In this document: piece after piece, positions 11,122 to 19,267 of the stretch
Layout of the letters: each line of letters starts with the position of its first letter
How positions within the stretch are numbered: the stretch's first letter is position 1
Source: Bacteroidaceae bacterium
GTDB taxonomy: Bacteria > Bacteroidota > Bacteroidia > Bacteroidales > Bacteroidaceae
DNA length: 35,461 nt
Assembly: GCA_017961145.1 (NCBI GenBank)
Contig: JAGCXU010000096.1
Location: 1-35,461, forward strand
Direction: 5' to 3'
Translations under genes and position numbers: made by a program
The notes under the pieces: model-generated
What the model saw: only the letters and a program-made list of their open reading frames with translations
What the model was told of the DNA's origin: nothing
Database searches by the model: none

Positions 11122-13069
11122 ACTCCTCTCGCCTGCTCGCAACCTCGAGTGCGGAATCGCAGCCGTAGATCATGGCGCAGATGCTGTCTACATCGGGGCT
11201 CCACGCTTCGGAGCAAGGGCTGCGGCAGGCAATTCCGTAGAGGACATCAGGCAACTTTGCGACTACGCACACAAGTTCGGCGTGAAGATTTACGTCACGC
11301 TCAACACCCTGCTCCACGAAGACGAACGCGAGCAAGCGCGGCTCCTCGCATGGGACCTCTATCACGCTGGAGCGGACGCACTCATCGTACAAGATATGAG
11401 CCTCACCCCAGCCCTCTCTCAAGGAGAGGGGGCTTCTCTCCCCCCTATTCCGCTCCACGCAAGCACGCAGATGGACAACCGGACGAAGGAGAAAGTCGAG
11501 TCGCTTAAAGCACTCGGATTCAATCAGATAGTCCTCGCCCGTGAACTTTCACTCGAAGAGATAAGGAGCATCCACGAAGCCGTTCCTGATGTCTGTCTCG
11601 AGGTCTTCGTTCATGGTGCACTCTGTGTCTCTTACAGCGGCAGATGCTATGCTTCGGAGTACTGCTTCGGCCGTTCCGCCAACCGAGGCGAGTGTGCACA
11701 GTTTTGCCGACTTCCCTTCTCGCTCGAGGATGCGAAAGGCAATACGCTCATCAAGGACAAATACCTGCTCTCGCTCAAGGATATGAACCGACTGGCGCAC
11801 CTCGAGGAACTGATGGACGCAGGCGTGAGAAGCTTCAAAATCGAGGGAAGGCTGAAGGACGTGGAGTACGTGAAGAACGTGACCGCAAGCTATCGTCAGG
11901 CCCTCGACGCCATCATGAAGCGCCGTCCCGAGTTCGTCCGTTCTTCTTATGGCTCAAGCACTTACACCTTCCAGCCCGACCTCTCGCGCAGCTTCTCGCG
12001 AGGCAGCACCGACTACTTCCTCTTTGGCCGCACCGACGACCTTGCCTCGCCCGACACTCCGAAGAGCCGAGGCCGCGAGGTGGGCCGCGTGAAGGAGGTC
12101 AGGAAGGATTGCATAATCGTCTCATCTACAGAGCGTTTCAGCAACGGCGACGGACTTTGCTACTTCGACGAGGAAGGCCATCTGCAAGGCTTCCGCGTGA
12201 ACAGAGCCGAAGGGAATCACCTCTACCCTGCAGACCCTCTCCAAACCTCTTCCTTTAGGGCGAGGCTTAAGAAGGGCACTCGTCTTTGGAGAAGTTTCGA
12301 CAAGCAATGGGAAGACCAAATGAGCGGCAAGACGGCTGAACGGCGAATCGCGGCCCGCTTCCTGCTCGAAGAGACAGAGCAAGGCTTCCGCCTCACTTTT
12401 TCTGCCGAGAATGGCACGGAAAGGAGCGAGGAATTCGCCCTCGAACACCAACCGGCACGAACCGACCAGACGGCCTCCATCAAGGACGTTCTCAGCAAAC
12501 TCGGCGACACTCCCTACGCCTGCCAAGAGGTGGAAATACGTTTCTCCCAACCTTGGTTCATCCCAAGAAGCACGCTGGCCGAGTGGAGAAGAGAAGTGAC
12601 CCACACCAAACCTCAAGAGGAAACCCCCACCAAACCTCCCCGAGGGGAGGCTTTCTTATTCTCCCCCTCGGGCAATTGCCCGTTGGTAGCGGAGCAATTG
12701 GGGAGGGGTCTCCCCTCGAAGGAGACAGAGGGGGGCTATCCTCTCATGTCCTGCCGCTTCTGCCTTCGCCATGCTTGGGGAAAATGCAAGATGGAAAATG
12801 GGATAATAAGAAATGAAGAAAATAAGATAATAAGAAATGGAGAGAATGGGATAATAAGAAATGGAGAAAATGGGATAATAAGAAATGAAGAGAATGGGAT
12901 AATAAGAAATGGAGAGAATGGGATAATAAGAAATGAAGAGAATGGGATAATAAGAAATGGAGGAAACGAGGAATGGAAAGAGCCGCTCTATCTCGTATTG
13001 GGAGACGGACGTCGGTTCCGGCTGGAGTTCGACTGCAAGAAGTGCGAAATGAGCCTCTTTAGTTCGTAG
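11105..13069 (+). CDS. U32-family peptidase/tRNA-hydroxylation-type protein with repeat inserts
   Basis: The true start is ATG 11105 (MRYILELLSPARNLECGIAA), giving 654 residues. The U32 signature ExFxHGALCxSxSGRC lies at 166-181, with further Cys at 187, 197 and 201. The family includes TrhP/YegQ-type enzymes for prephenate-dependent tRNA uridine hydroxylation and iron-sulfur UbiU-type proteins; the exact role here is not decided. The C-terminal part has the CRFC...C and FDCKKCEM Cys clusters seen in the long Bacteroidales form. Three stretches look foreign and in frame: about 98-114 (SLTPALSQGEGASL) from repeat R6, about 501-547 from repeat R7, and about 563-622 from the 24-bp minisatellite. 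They sit between conserved blocks (IVQDM/PPIPLHAST, and CRFCLRHAWGKC/EPLYLVLGDG), so the core may still fold. Confidence 0.82.
   Translation: MRYILELLSPARNLECGIAAVDHGADAVYIGAPRFGARAAAGNSVEDIRQLCDYAHKFGVKIYVTLNTLLHEDEREQARLLAWDLYHAGADALIVQDMSLTPALSQGEGASLPPIPLHASTQMDNRTKEKVESLKALGFNQIVLARELSLEEIRSIHEAVPDVCLEVFVHGALCVSYSGRCYASEYCFGRSANRGECAQFCRLPFSLEDAKGNTLIKDKYLLSLKDMNRLAHLEELMDAGVRSFKIEGRLKDVEYVKNVTASYRQALDAIMKRRPEFVRSSYGSSTYTFQPDLSRSFSRGSTDYFLFGRTDDLASPDTPKSRGREVGRVKEVRKDCIIVSSTERFSNGDGLCYFDEEGHLQGFRVNRAEGNHLYPADPLQTSSFRARLKKGTRLWRSFDKQWEDQMSGKTAERRIAARFLLEETEQGFRLTFSAENGTERSEEFALEHQPARTDQTASIKDVLSKLGDTPYACQEVEIRFSQPWFIPRSTLAEWRREVTHTKPQEETPTKPPRGEAFLFSPSGNCPLVAEQLGRGLPSKETEGGYPLMSCRFCLRHAWGKCKMENGIIRNEENKIIRNGENGIIRNGENGIIRNEENGIIRNGENGIIRNEENGIIRNGGNEEWKEPLYLVLGDGRRFRLEFDCKKCEMSLFSS
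11401..11450 (+). repeat. Hairpin repeat R6 inside the U32 gene
   Basis: CCTCACCCCAGCCCTCTC then, after a short loop, GAGAGGG, encoding LTPALSQGEG. The same block lies on the minus strand at 9831-9861. It replaces the short linker normally found between the VQD and PPIPLHAST blocks. Confidence 0.75.
12630..12745 (+). repeat. Hairpin repeat R7 inside the U32 gene
   Basis: It contains the palindrome CCTCCCCGAGGGGAGG (12635-12650, identical to 84-99), the palindrome GGGCAATTGCCC (12670-12681), and TCTCC/GGAGA (12709-12713 with 12721-12725) followed by AGAGGGGGG. It is translated in frame as a Gly/Pro/Ser-rich stretch between two conserved blocks. Confidence 0.75.
12803..12970 (+). repeat. 24-bp in-frame minisatellite, seven copies
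   Basis: Seven units of exactly 24 bp (starts 12803, 12827, 12851, 12875, 12899, 12923, 12947) plus a half unit before them. Each begins ATAATAAGAAATG and encodes IIRNGENG or IIRNEENG. Units differ mainly at a G/A position that swaps Gly and Glu. Gain or loss of whole units would not shift the frame of the U32 protein. Confidence 0.95.
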
Positions 13070-13078
13070 TTTACAGTT

Positions 13079-14005
13079 ATGAAGGGCAGATGGTTTATAG
13101 TGATGGCGATGCTCCTCTCCTCTTGTTACTATCAGGAGGAGGATGCCACGCTCTACGAGGTTGGGGACAACTTCGAACTTTGCGTGGACAGCCTGCATCT
13201 GCAAAGTAGTCAGCCCCTCCACAATATGCCTATCGATACGGCTTGCGAGCAAATCTGCGTTCGTTATGGCGACCCTCTTGTGGTGGCCGAAACACTCGTC
13301 ATTCCGGAAGATTCCGTAGATAGCGTTTGGGTTAAGTTGGCGCGCGACCAGTTCACGATGGGATGGACGCACCAACGCATCTTTCAGGAAAGTGTGGTTC
13401 CCGACGACCCCATTTCGCAGTTCATTCATCTTTTCAGCATCCGCCATCTTGGTGTCTTCCTGATTGTTTTCGCCATTTCCCTGATAGTGCTGCTTTGGCA
13501 AGTGTTCGGCAAGAGGAAGCCTCACGTCTTCTTCCTGCGCGACATTCTCTCGCCCTACCCCACCTATCTGCTCATCACGCTTGCCGCCTCAGCCCTTCTC
13601 TATGCCGGAATCCAGCATTATGTGCCCGAAACTTGGGTGCTCTACTACTATCATCCCACGCTCAATCCCTTCGGCCTTCCCCTCATCCTGAGCCTCTTCC
13701 TGTGCTCCGTTTGGGTGCTTTTGGTGCTGACTCTGGCTACGATAGAGGAGGTTTTCCGCCTCCTTCCCACAGGCGAAGCCCTTCTCTACCTGCTTTCCCT
13801 GCTGGGGTGCTGCATTCTCTGCTATCTGCTCTTCACTTTGGCCGCGCTGAGTCCTGGAATCAGTTACATTCTCTTCGCACTCTTCATTCTCGTACTTCTC
13901 CTGCGATATTTCCGCCACTCCAGACCTCGTTTTCTCTGCGGCTCATGCGGAAAAAGGCTAAAAGAACTGGGAAAGTGCCCTTATTGCGGAGCAGAAAACA
14001 GATAA
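13079..14005 (+). CDS. Membrane lipoprotein with a C-terminal zinc ribbon
   Basis: This 308-residue protein starts 9 nt after the U32 stop. The N-terminus (MKGRWFIVMAMLLSSC) carries a lipobox-like LSSC with C16. Residues about 20-120 form a soluble, probably extracytoplasmic domain. About five hydrophobic segments follow between 122 and 282. The last 25 residues hold a zinc ribbon CGSCGKRLKELGKCPYCGAE with four Cys in CxxC pairs, which would lie in the cytoplasm. A lipid anchor outside, a membrane core and a zinc ribbon inside would suit a sensor or scaffold, but the function is unknown. The reading is intact and coupled by position to the U32 gene. Confidence 0.75.
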   Translation: MKGRWFIVMAMLLSSCYYQEEDATLYEVGDNFELCVDSLHLQSSQPLHNMPIDTACEQICVRYGDPLVVAETLVIPEDSVDSVWVKLARDQFTMGWTHQRIFQESVVPDDPISQFIHLFSIRHLGVFLIVFAISLIVLLWQVFGKRKPHVFFLRDILSPYPTYLLITLAASALLYAGIQHYVPETWVLYYYHPTLNPFGLPLILSLFLCSVWVLLVLTLATIEEVFRLLPTGEALLYLLSLLGCCILCYLLFTLAALSPGISYILFALFILVLLLRYFRHSRPRFLCGSCGKRLKELGKCPYCGAENR

Positions 14006-14030
14006 ATTCCTGCGTTTTCCTGCAAAATCC

Positions 14031-14061
14031 TTTGCTTTATGTCAAAAAAGTACTAACTTTG
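14031..14061 (+). promoter_or_regulatory. Promoter of the GH76 operon, with an overlapping hairpin
   Basis: TTTG (14031-14034), 19 nt, TAACTTTG (14054-14061). The -7 box is part of an inverted repeat ACTAACTTT (14052-14060) / AAAGTTAGT (14068-14076), so a regulator or structure could cover the start of transcription. Confidence 0.7.
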
Positions 14062-14089
14062 TGCCAAAAAGTTAGTAAAACAAACAGAT

Positions 14090-17000
14090 ATGAAGCTCAA
14101 TCGTTCCCTCATCATTTTTGCATTATTAGCAGTATTCAACCTCGTCCAAGCCTTCGAGACAGGGCAAACCATCCGTCTCGTGAATGGCGGAAAGTCTATC
14201 TTTGTGGAGAACTCTTCGCTCGACCAGAATGCGAACGCCGTGTTGTGGACCGAGACGAACGTGAATGCGCAAAGGTGGACTATCGAGGAGAGAACCAACG
14301 GAACCTTCCTCCTGCAGAACGACTACACCAACCTCTACCTGGGCGGACTCACATCGGGCACCGGAGGCAACATCGGCTTGCTCAATAAAAGTACTGCCAA
14401 CTCGAGAGGCTCATGGGAATTCGTCCCCATAGAAGGAGCCACAAACCAGTACTACATCTTCCAAGGCACATCACAAAAGTACGCTCTCGCAGCCACAACA
14501 AGCGAAGTGACAGACGGCACCAAACTCTCCATCATCAACCCCGCAAACATCACAGACCTCGACTCTGCACGCATCACATGGACAGTAGAAGTCGTGGAGC
14601 CGATGGAAAAAGCCTTCACGAAAGACAAGCGCGACGACATGATGAACAAATGGAAAGCACGCGCATACAAGAGAGCAAGCACGGGATGGGTTATCGGAAA
14701 CGGCGGCTGGTGGGGAGACGCAGAGATGTTCGAGATTGTCCTCGACGCCCTCGAAACGACGGGCGACCAGCAATACGCCACCATGTTCGACAACCTCTAC
14801 ACCAACTTCCTCGCCCGCAACGGAAGCACCTGGTATCAGAAGGGAGTAAGCGGCTACAACGAGTATAACGACGATATCGCCTGGATGTGCATAGCCTGCG
14901 TCAGAGCCTATCTGCTTACGGGACAAACGAAGTACAGAACCACCGCCAAGACAAACTTCGACGGCATGTTCAGACGAGCCGACTGCTACGGGAACGACCT
15001 CCTGCAATGGAAGCACAATAGCGGTCAAGGCACGAACTCGTGCATCAACGGTCCCGCAGCCGTTTGTGCATGCTATCTCGCTATCGCTCAGGCAGATACA
15101 TCCTACTACCAGAAGGCTCGCAAGACCTATATGGCCGAACGAGGGAAACTCTTCGAGATGTCGAACGGAAAACCGACTGGCAAGATTTGGGATTCCTACG
15201 ACCAAGCTTCGGGCAACTACAACTATTGGGCCTCAACCTACAATCAGGGCACAAACCTCGGAGCAGCCATCATGCTCTACAACCACTACGGAGAGAAGAT
15301 GTTCAAGGACGACGCAGATGCCATCATCAAATGGTCGGAAGCAAATATGGCCAACTCGAAAGGACTCATTCACGTCTGCCAGACAGTTCGAGGAGACCTC
15401 ACAGGCTTCAAGGGGATAATGCTGCGATACCTCCGCATGTATGCCGAGAGTTTCAACGCGCCTTCGCACTATGCGTGGATAGAGAAGAATGCCTATCACG
15501 CGTGGAACAATCGCAACTCTGCCGGCATAACTTCGTCGGCGTGGCTAACCAAATCGGAGGAGAACTTCAAGCACAAGGAGGGAGATGAATATAAAGACTT
15601 CGGGCACGATGGCAACATGACCTGCGTTTCGGCAGCATTCAACTGCCACCTCGGAGCAGTCGACTATCACGACGCCTATGCCAAGAACGAGGCTGAGGAC
15701 TTCAACTTCGTGCAGAATGCCCCAGTCGTTTACGAAGGGAACGAGGATGAAGACGAAGGAGGAATGGTCGGACCGATGAAGACCAAACACTACATCGGTT
15801 ATCGCAAAGTTGACTTTGGCGACAAACCTGCCTCACATATCGAACTCCGGACAAAGATAAGTCTGGGCACAACAAGCATAAACGTTTACCTCGACCGTCC
15901 CGACTCGAAAGGCATTCTGCTCTGCACCATCAAGGGAAGCGACCTGTCTGCCATCAAGACTTGGGACACAATCACCCAGATGATAAACCAACCCGTGACA
16001 GGCGTCCACAATGTCTATTTCGTCTCGAACGGAACGGGACAGACAAACCTCAACTGGTGGCAATTCCACAGCCTCAATACCGTCTATGCCGACCTGACTA
16101 ACGGAAACGGAACCCTCACCACATCCTTCGCCGAAGAAGACAAGACTCCCATGACCGATGGCGACATCACAACGGCTCTGACCGCCTCTATCGAAGCAGG
16201 AGCAGAAACCTGGATTCAGTACCAAACCGCTTCTCCCATGCGCATTTATGCTTATCAGTTCTTCTCGGGAAACGACAAGAACGGCGACCCGAAAGGCTGG
16301 GAGCTGCAAGGTTCCGACGATGGTGAGAATTGGGACTCGATTCATGCCGTCACGGATACAGTCTTCAGCGTTCGGGGAGAATGTTATCGTGCGGAAGTAG
16401 AAACTTCGAAGGACTACTCCTACTATCGCCTTCTCTTTGATATGGGCGAAAGCCAGACTAAGGTTTCCGTTTCAGAATGGCAATTGCTCGGTCACTTTAT
16501 CGCCGAGAATGACCTTACTGCCGACGGAGGAAACATTTCGGAAGGAAGCGAGGCACTCGTCGACCACGTCGGCACAACTCTTTTCGAGACACCCATAACT
16601 GCCGTCTATCAGCCAACAGGCAACTATCTGCTCACGGCTTACAGCATTACCGCCGAAGCGAAAGAACAGGCTCCTGCCTCTTGGAAACTCGAGGGCTCGA
16701 CGAATGGCACATCCTGGAAGATTATCGACCAGCAGAGCGATATCACCTTCCCGTATGATAACTACACGCACATTTGCCGCGTAAGTCCGGGAACTCCCTA
16801 CCTCTATTACCGACTGATCATAAACGACGAGGGAGCTAAACTCAACCAGTTGCAGCTCTTCGGCAAGCTCGACTTCGGAACTTACTATCCCGACGTCACC
16901 ACAATCGCCACAATCATCAGTACCGACGGAAGTGATGCCTTGCCGCTCTTCGACAAAAACGGCACCACTTTTGCAAGCCTAAGCGACATCAATGCAAACT

Positions 17001-17842
17001 GGGAGTTCGACACTTCCCTTCCCGTAAAGGTCATCGGATACTCGATTGTAAGCGCAGACAATGCCGAACTCGACCCTGAAAGCATCACACTGTACGGAAT
17101 AGACGAGAACGGAATCGAGACGCAAATCTTCACGAAAGCGCTCAATTTCCCTGCTCGAGGTTCACGCCTCACGTACACCACCTCCTCCAGCAAACTCTTC
17201 AAGCGCTTCAGGATGAAAGTCGCAGGCACAAACATCCAGCTTGCCGACTTCGAGCTTTACGGAACAGTCATTGCCGAGAATGACGATCCGAACCTCCTGA
17301 TTCCGACTTCCGTCTCTACGACTGCCGAAGGACTTTCTGCTACGGAACAAATCGCGAGAATCTACGACTTCAACCGCTCGACAAACTATCGCGCTAACTT
17401 CTCCAATCCCGTAAGCATCACCTACAACTACGCAGACTCCGTAAACATTAGTGCCTACAGTATAACCGCAAGCAAGAACGAGCCCACTCGCGACCCTGCA
17501 AGCTGGATTCTCGAGGGCTCAAACGACGGAGCAACATGGACTTTGCTCGACTCTCGCGATGGCCAGACCTTCTCCAATCGCTATGCCACACAGTTCTATC
17601 TCGTCGAAAGTTCAGCCGCTTATGCGAACTATCGCCTGACCGTGAACGCCTTGAACGGAGGAAATCAGATTCAGATAGGCGAATTCCAGCTCCTTTCAAT
17701 TGAACCGATTGACCCGACTGGAATCGCGACCATAAACGTCAAGCCCAAAGCCGACGAGCGAATCTACAATCTCGCAGGCCAACGCCTCAGCAGAATTCAA
17801 AAGGGCATAAATATCGTGAACGGCAAAAAGGTACTCTATTAG
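14090..17842 (+). CDS. Secreted multidomain GH76 (alpha-1,6-mannanase-type) protein
   Basis: A 1250-residue exported protein. The signal peptide ends near AFETG. A ricin-type beta-trefoil region (about 22-170) is followed by a GH76 catalytic domain (about 185-540) with the paired catalytic aspartates D261-D262 in YNDDIAW. GH76 enzymes cut alpha-1,6-mannan backbones, for example of fungal cell walls. A CBM6-like module follows (about 565-665). Then come three or four discoidin (F5/8 type C)-like modules, seen by the recurring SW-x-L-x-GS-x-DG-x-x-W phrase (about 740, 860, 1160). The end (DERIYNLAGQRLSRIQKGIN and onward, ending NGKKVLY) is the C-terminal segment common on secreted Prevotella proteins and may be a sorting signal. 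No SusC/SusD pair is nearby. A TolB-like lipoprotein gene starts 6 nt after it. Confidence 0.88.
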   Translation: MKLNRSLIIFALLAVFNLVQAFETGQTIRLVNGGKSIFVENSSLDQNANAVLWTETNVNAQRWTIEERTNGTFLLQNDYTNLYLGGLTSGTGGNIGLLNKSTANSRGSWEFVPIEGATNQYYIFQGTSQKYALAATTSEVTDGTKLSIINPANITDLDSARITWTVEVVEPMEKAFTKDKRDDMMNKWKARAYKRASTGWVIGNGGWWGDAEMFEIVLDALETTGDQQYATMFDNLYTNFLARNGSTWYQKGVSGYNEYNDDIAWMCIACVRAYLLTGQTKYRTTAKTNFDGMFRRADCYGNDLLQWKHNSGQGTNSCINGPAAVCACYLAIAQADTSYYQKARKTYMAERGKLFEMSNGKPTGKIWDSYDQASGNYNYWASTYNQGTNLGAAIMLYNHYGEKMFKDDADAIIKWSEANMANSKGLIHVCQTVRGDLTGFKGIMLRYLRMYAESFNAPSHYAWIEKNAYHAWNNRNSAGITSSAWLTKSEENFKHKEGDEYKDFGHDGNMTCVSAAFNCHLGAVDYHDAYAKNEAEDFNFVQNAPVVYEGNEDEDEGGMVGPMKTKHYIGYRKVDFGDKPASHIELRTKISLGTTSINVYLDRPDSKGILLCTIKGSDLSAIKTWDTITQMINQPVTGVHNVYFVSNGTGQTNLNWWQFHSLNTVYADLTNGNGTLTTSFAEEDKTPMTDGDITTALTASIEAGAETWIQYQTASPMRIYAYQFFSGNDKNGDPKGWELQGSDDGENWDSIHAVTDTVFSVRGECYRAEVETSKDYSYYRLLFDMGESQTKVSVSEWQLLGHFIAENDLTADGGNISEGSEALVDHVGTTLFETPITAVYQPTGNYLLTAYSITAEAKEQAPASWKLEGSTNGTSWKIIDQQSDITFPYDNYTHICRVSPGTPYLYYRLIINDEGAKLNQLQLFGKLDFGTYYPDVTTIATIISTDGSDALPLFDKNGTTFASLSDINANWEFDTSLPVKVIGYSIVSADNAELDPESITLYGIDENGIETQIFTKALNFPARGSRLTYTTSSSKLFKRFRMKVAGTNIQLADFELYGTVIAENDDPNLLIPTSVSTTAEGLSATEQIARIYDFNRSTNYRANFSNPVSITYNYADSVNISAYSITASKNEPTRDPASWILEGSNDGATWTLLDSRDGQTFSNRYATQFYLVESSAAYANYRLTVNALNGGNQIQIGEFQLLSIEPIDPTGIATINVKPKADERIYNLAGQRLSRIQKGINIVNGKKVLY

Positions 17843-17848
17843 TCCGAA

Positions 17849-19267
17849 ATGAAGAAGCATCTGTTCCTCATTCTACTGGTTCTGCTGGCATCATGCTCGA
17901 AGCGTGAGCCCCAAGCAAGCGTGGATGCTTTGCCCGAGATATACCCCGACTATGTCGGAGTGACGGTCCCCGCGAACATTTGCCCCCTGAATTTCTCTGT
18001 GCCCGATGCAGAGCACATTCAAGTCGACCTGTGGAATGACAGGAAAGATCACGTGGTTAAATCCGGAACGTCACACGTTAAGTTTGCAAACGACACGTGG
18101 CACGATTTGCTTTTAGGCACGTCACGTTTGACAATTACCTTAAGTGTCTGGAATAAAGAGCATCCCGAAGGCGTCACCTACAAGTCCTTTCCCATCCATG
18201 TTGCTCAGGACGAGATTGACCCCTGGATAGCCTACAGACTTCTTCCGCCAGGCTATGAGAGTTGGAACAAAATGGGAATCTACCAGCGAAACCTGACCAA
18301 CTTCGACGTCGAGCCTATCATAGAGAACTCGCAAAACAATAATGGATGCGTGAATTGCCACTCCTTTGCCAACTACAATCCGCAGGATTTCACCTTCCAC
18401 GCAAGGGGAAAGAACGGCGGAACCATCGTGATGAAGGACGGCAAGATGAAGAAGGTCGACATCAAGGCGATGAGCAAAGGAAGGCACGGCTCGTACAACA
18501 TCTGGCACCCTTCAAGGAAATACATTGCCTTCTCCAGCAACTCCACCCATCAGAGCTTTTATGGGCAAAGCAAGAACAAGATTGAGGTCTACGATTTGTG
18601 GTCGGATCTCATCGTCTATGACATAGATAATGAGACAGTCCTGCAAGACGAAAGGTTCACGGACAGCCTGAATCTCGAGATGTTCCCCTCCTTCTCCCCC
18701 GACGGAAAATGGCTCTACTTCAGTACCGCAAAACCCGTAAAAATGCCGATGGAAACAGACAAACTGCGGTATAGCATAGTTCGCGTTCCCTTCGACGAAA
18801 GGACTGGAGGACTGGGAGACCTCGATACCGTCTATAGTGCTCACAGTCAGGGAGGTACAGCCATGATGCCAAGACTCACTCCTGACGGCCGATACATGCT
18901 CTTCTCGCTTGGCGAATGTGGAGGTTACAACCTCTACCACATGGAATCCGACCTGAAGATGCTCGACTTGCAAACAGGCGAAATGGTGCCCACAGACATC
19001 CTGAACAGTCCTCGAGCCGAGAGTTTCCACGCCTGGAGCAGTAATGGGAAATGGATGATATACGTCACCAAGAGGTTCGACGGACGCTACACCAGACTTA
19101 TGCTCGCATATTGGGACGGAAAGAAGTTCCACAAACCCTTCCTCCTGCCACAAGAGAATCCGGAAGACAACATCCAGCTCCTGATGGCTTACAACGTACC
19201 GGAATTCATCAAGGCTCCCGTCGTCGTATCGAAAGACGAGTTGGCCAAGTTCTTTACAAAGGAATAA
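17849..19267 (+). CDS. TolB-like beta-propeller lipoprotein with a CxxCH motif
   Basis: This 472-residue protein has a lipoprotein signal (LLVLLASC, C16). A soluble N-terminal domain is followed by CVNCH at about 167-171, the attachment motif of c-type heme. Residues 190-450 contain PD40/WD40-like propeller repeats (FSPDGKWLYFS, LTPDGRYMLFS, WSSNGKWMIYV). Bacteroidales homologues are loosely annotated as TolB-like or cytochrome c biosynthesis proteins; the true role is unknown. It lies between the GH76 gene (6-nt gap) and a membrane-protein gene that overlaps its stop by one base (TAATG), so the three form one operon. A 22-bp-period repeat array lies inside its coding region (18058-18145). 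Confidence 0.8.
   Translation: MKKHLFLILLVLLASCSKREPQASVDALPEIYPDYVGVTVPANICPLNFSVPDAEHIQVDLWNDRKDHVVKSGTSHVKFANDTWHDLLLGTSRLTITLSVWNKEHPEGVTYKSFPIHVAQDEIDPWIAYRLLPPGYESWNKMGIYQRNLTNFDVEPIIENSQNNNGCVNCHSFANYNPQDFTFHARGKNGGTIVMKDGKMKKVDIKAMSKGRHGSYNIWHPSRKYIAFSSNSTHQSFYGQSKNKIEVYDLWSDLIVYDIDNETVLQDERFTDSLNLEMFPSFSPDGKWLYFSTAKPVKMPMETDKLRYSIVRVPFDERTGGLGDLDTVYSAHSQGGTAMMPRLTPDGRYMLFSLGECGGYNLYHMESDLKMLDLQTGEMVPTDILNSPRAESFHAWSSNGKWMIYVTKRFDGRYTRLMLAYWDGKKFHKPFLLPQENPEDNIQLLMAYNVPEFIKAPVVVSKDELAKFFTKE
18058..18145 (+). repeat. 22-bp-period repeat array inside a coding region
   Basis: Units starting at 18080, 18102 and 18124 share an A-[AC]-G-[AT]-TTTG core and CACGT steps, with a decayed unit before them. 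It lies at about residues 70-99 of the TolB-like lipoprotein. Three 22-bp units make 66 bp, which keeps the frame. Confidence 0.5.

Noticed and set aside
12803..12970. Possible CRISPR array
   Set aside because: The units are contiguous 24-bp tandem copies with no spacers, and they are in frame inside a gene.
12656..13525. Long minus-strand open frame of 289 codons rich in ISYYPIL repeats
   Set aside because: It is the complement of the 24-bp minisatellite and the genes on the plus strand; it has no start context or family, and the plus-strand U32 and lipoprotein genes are clear.
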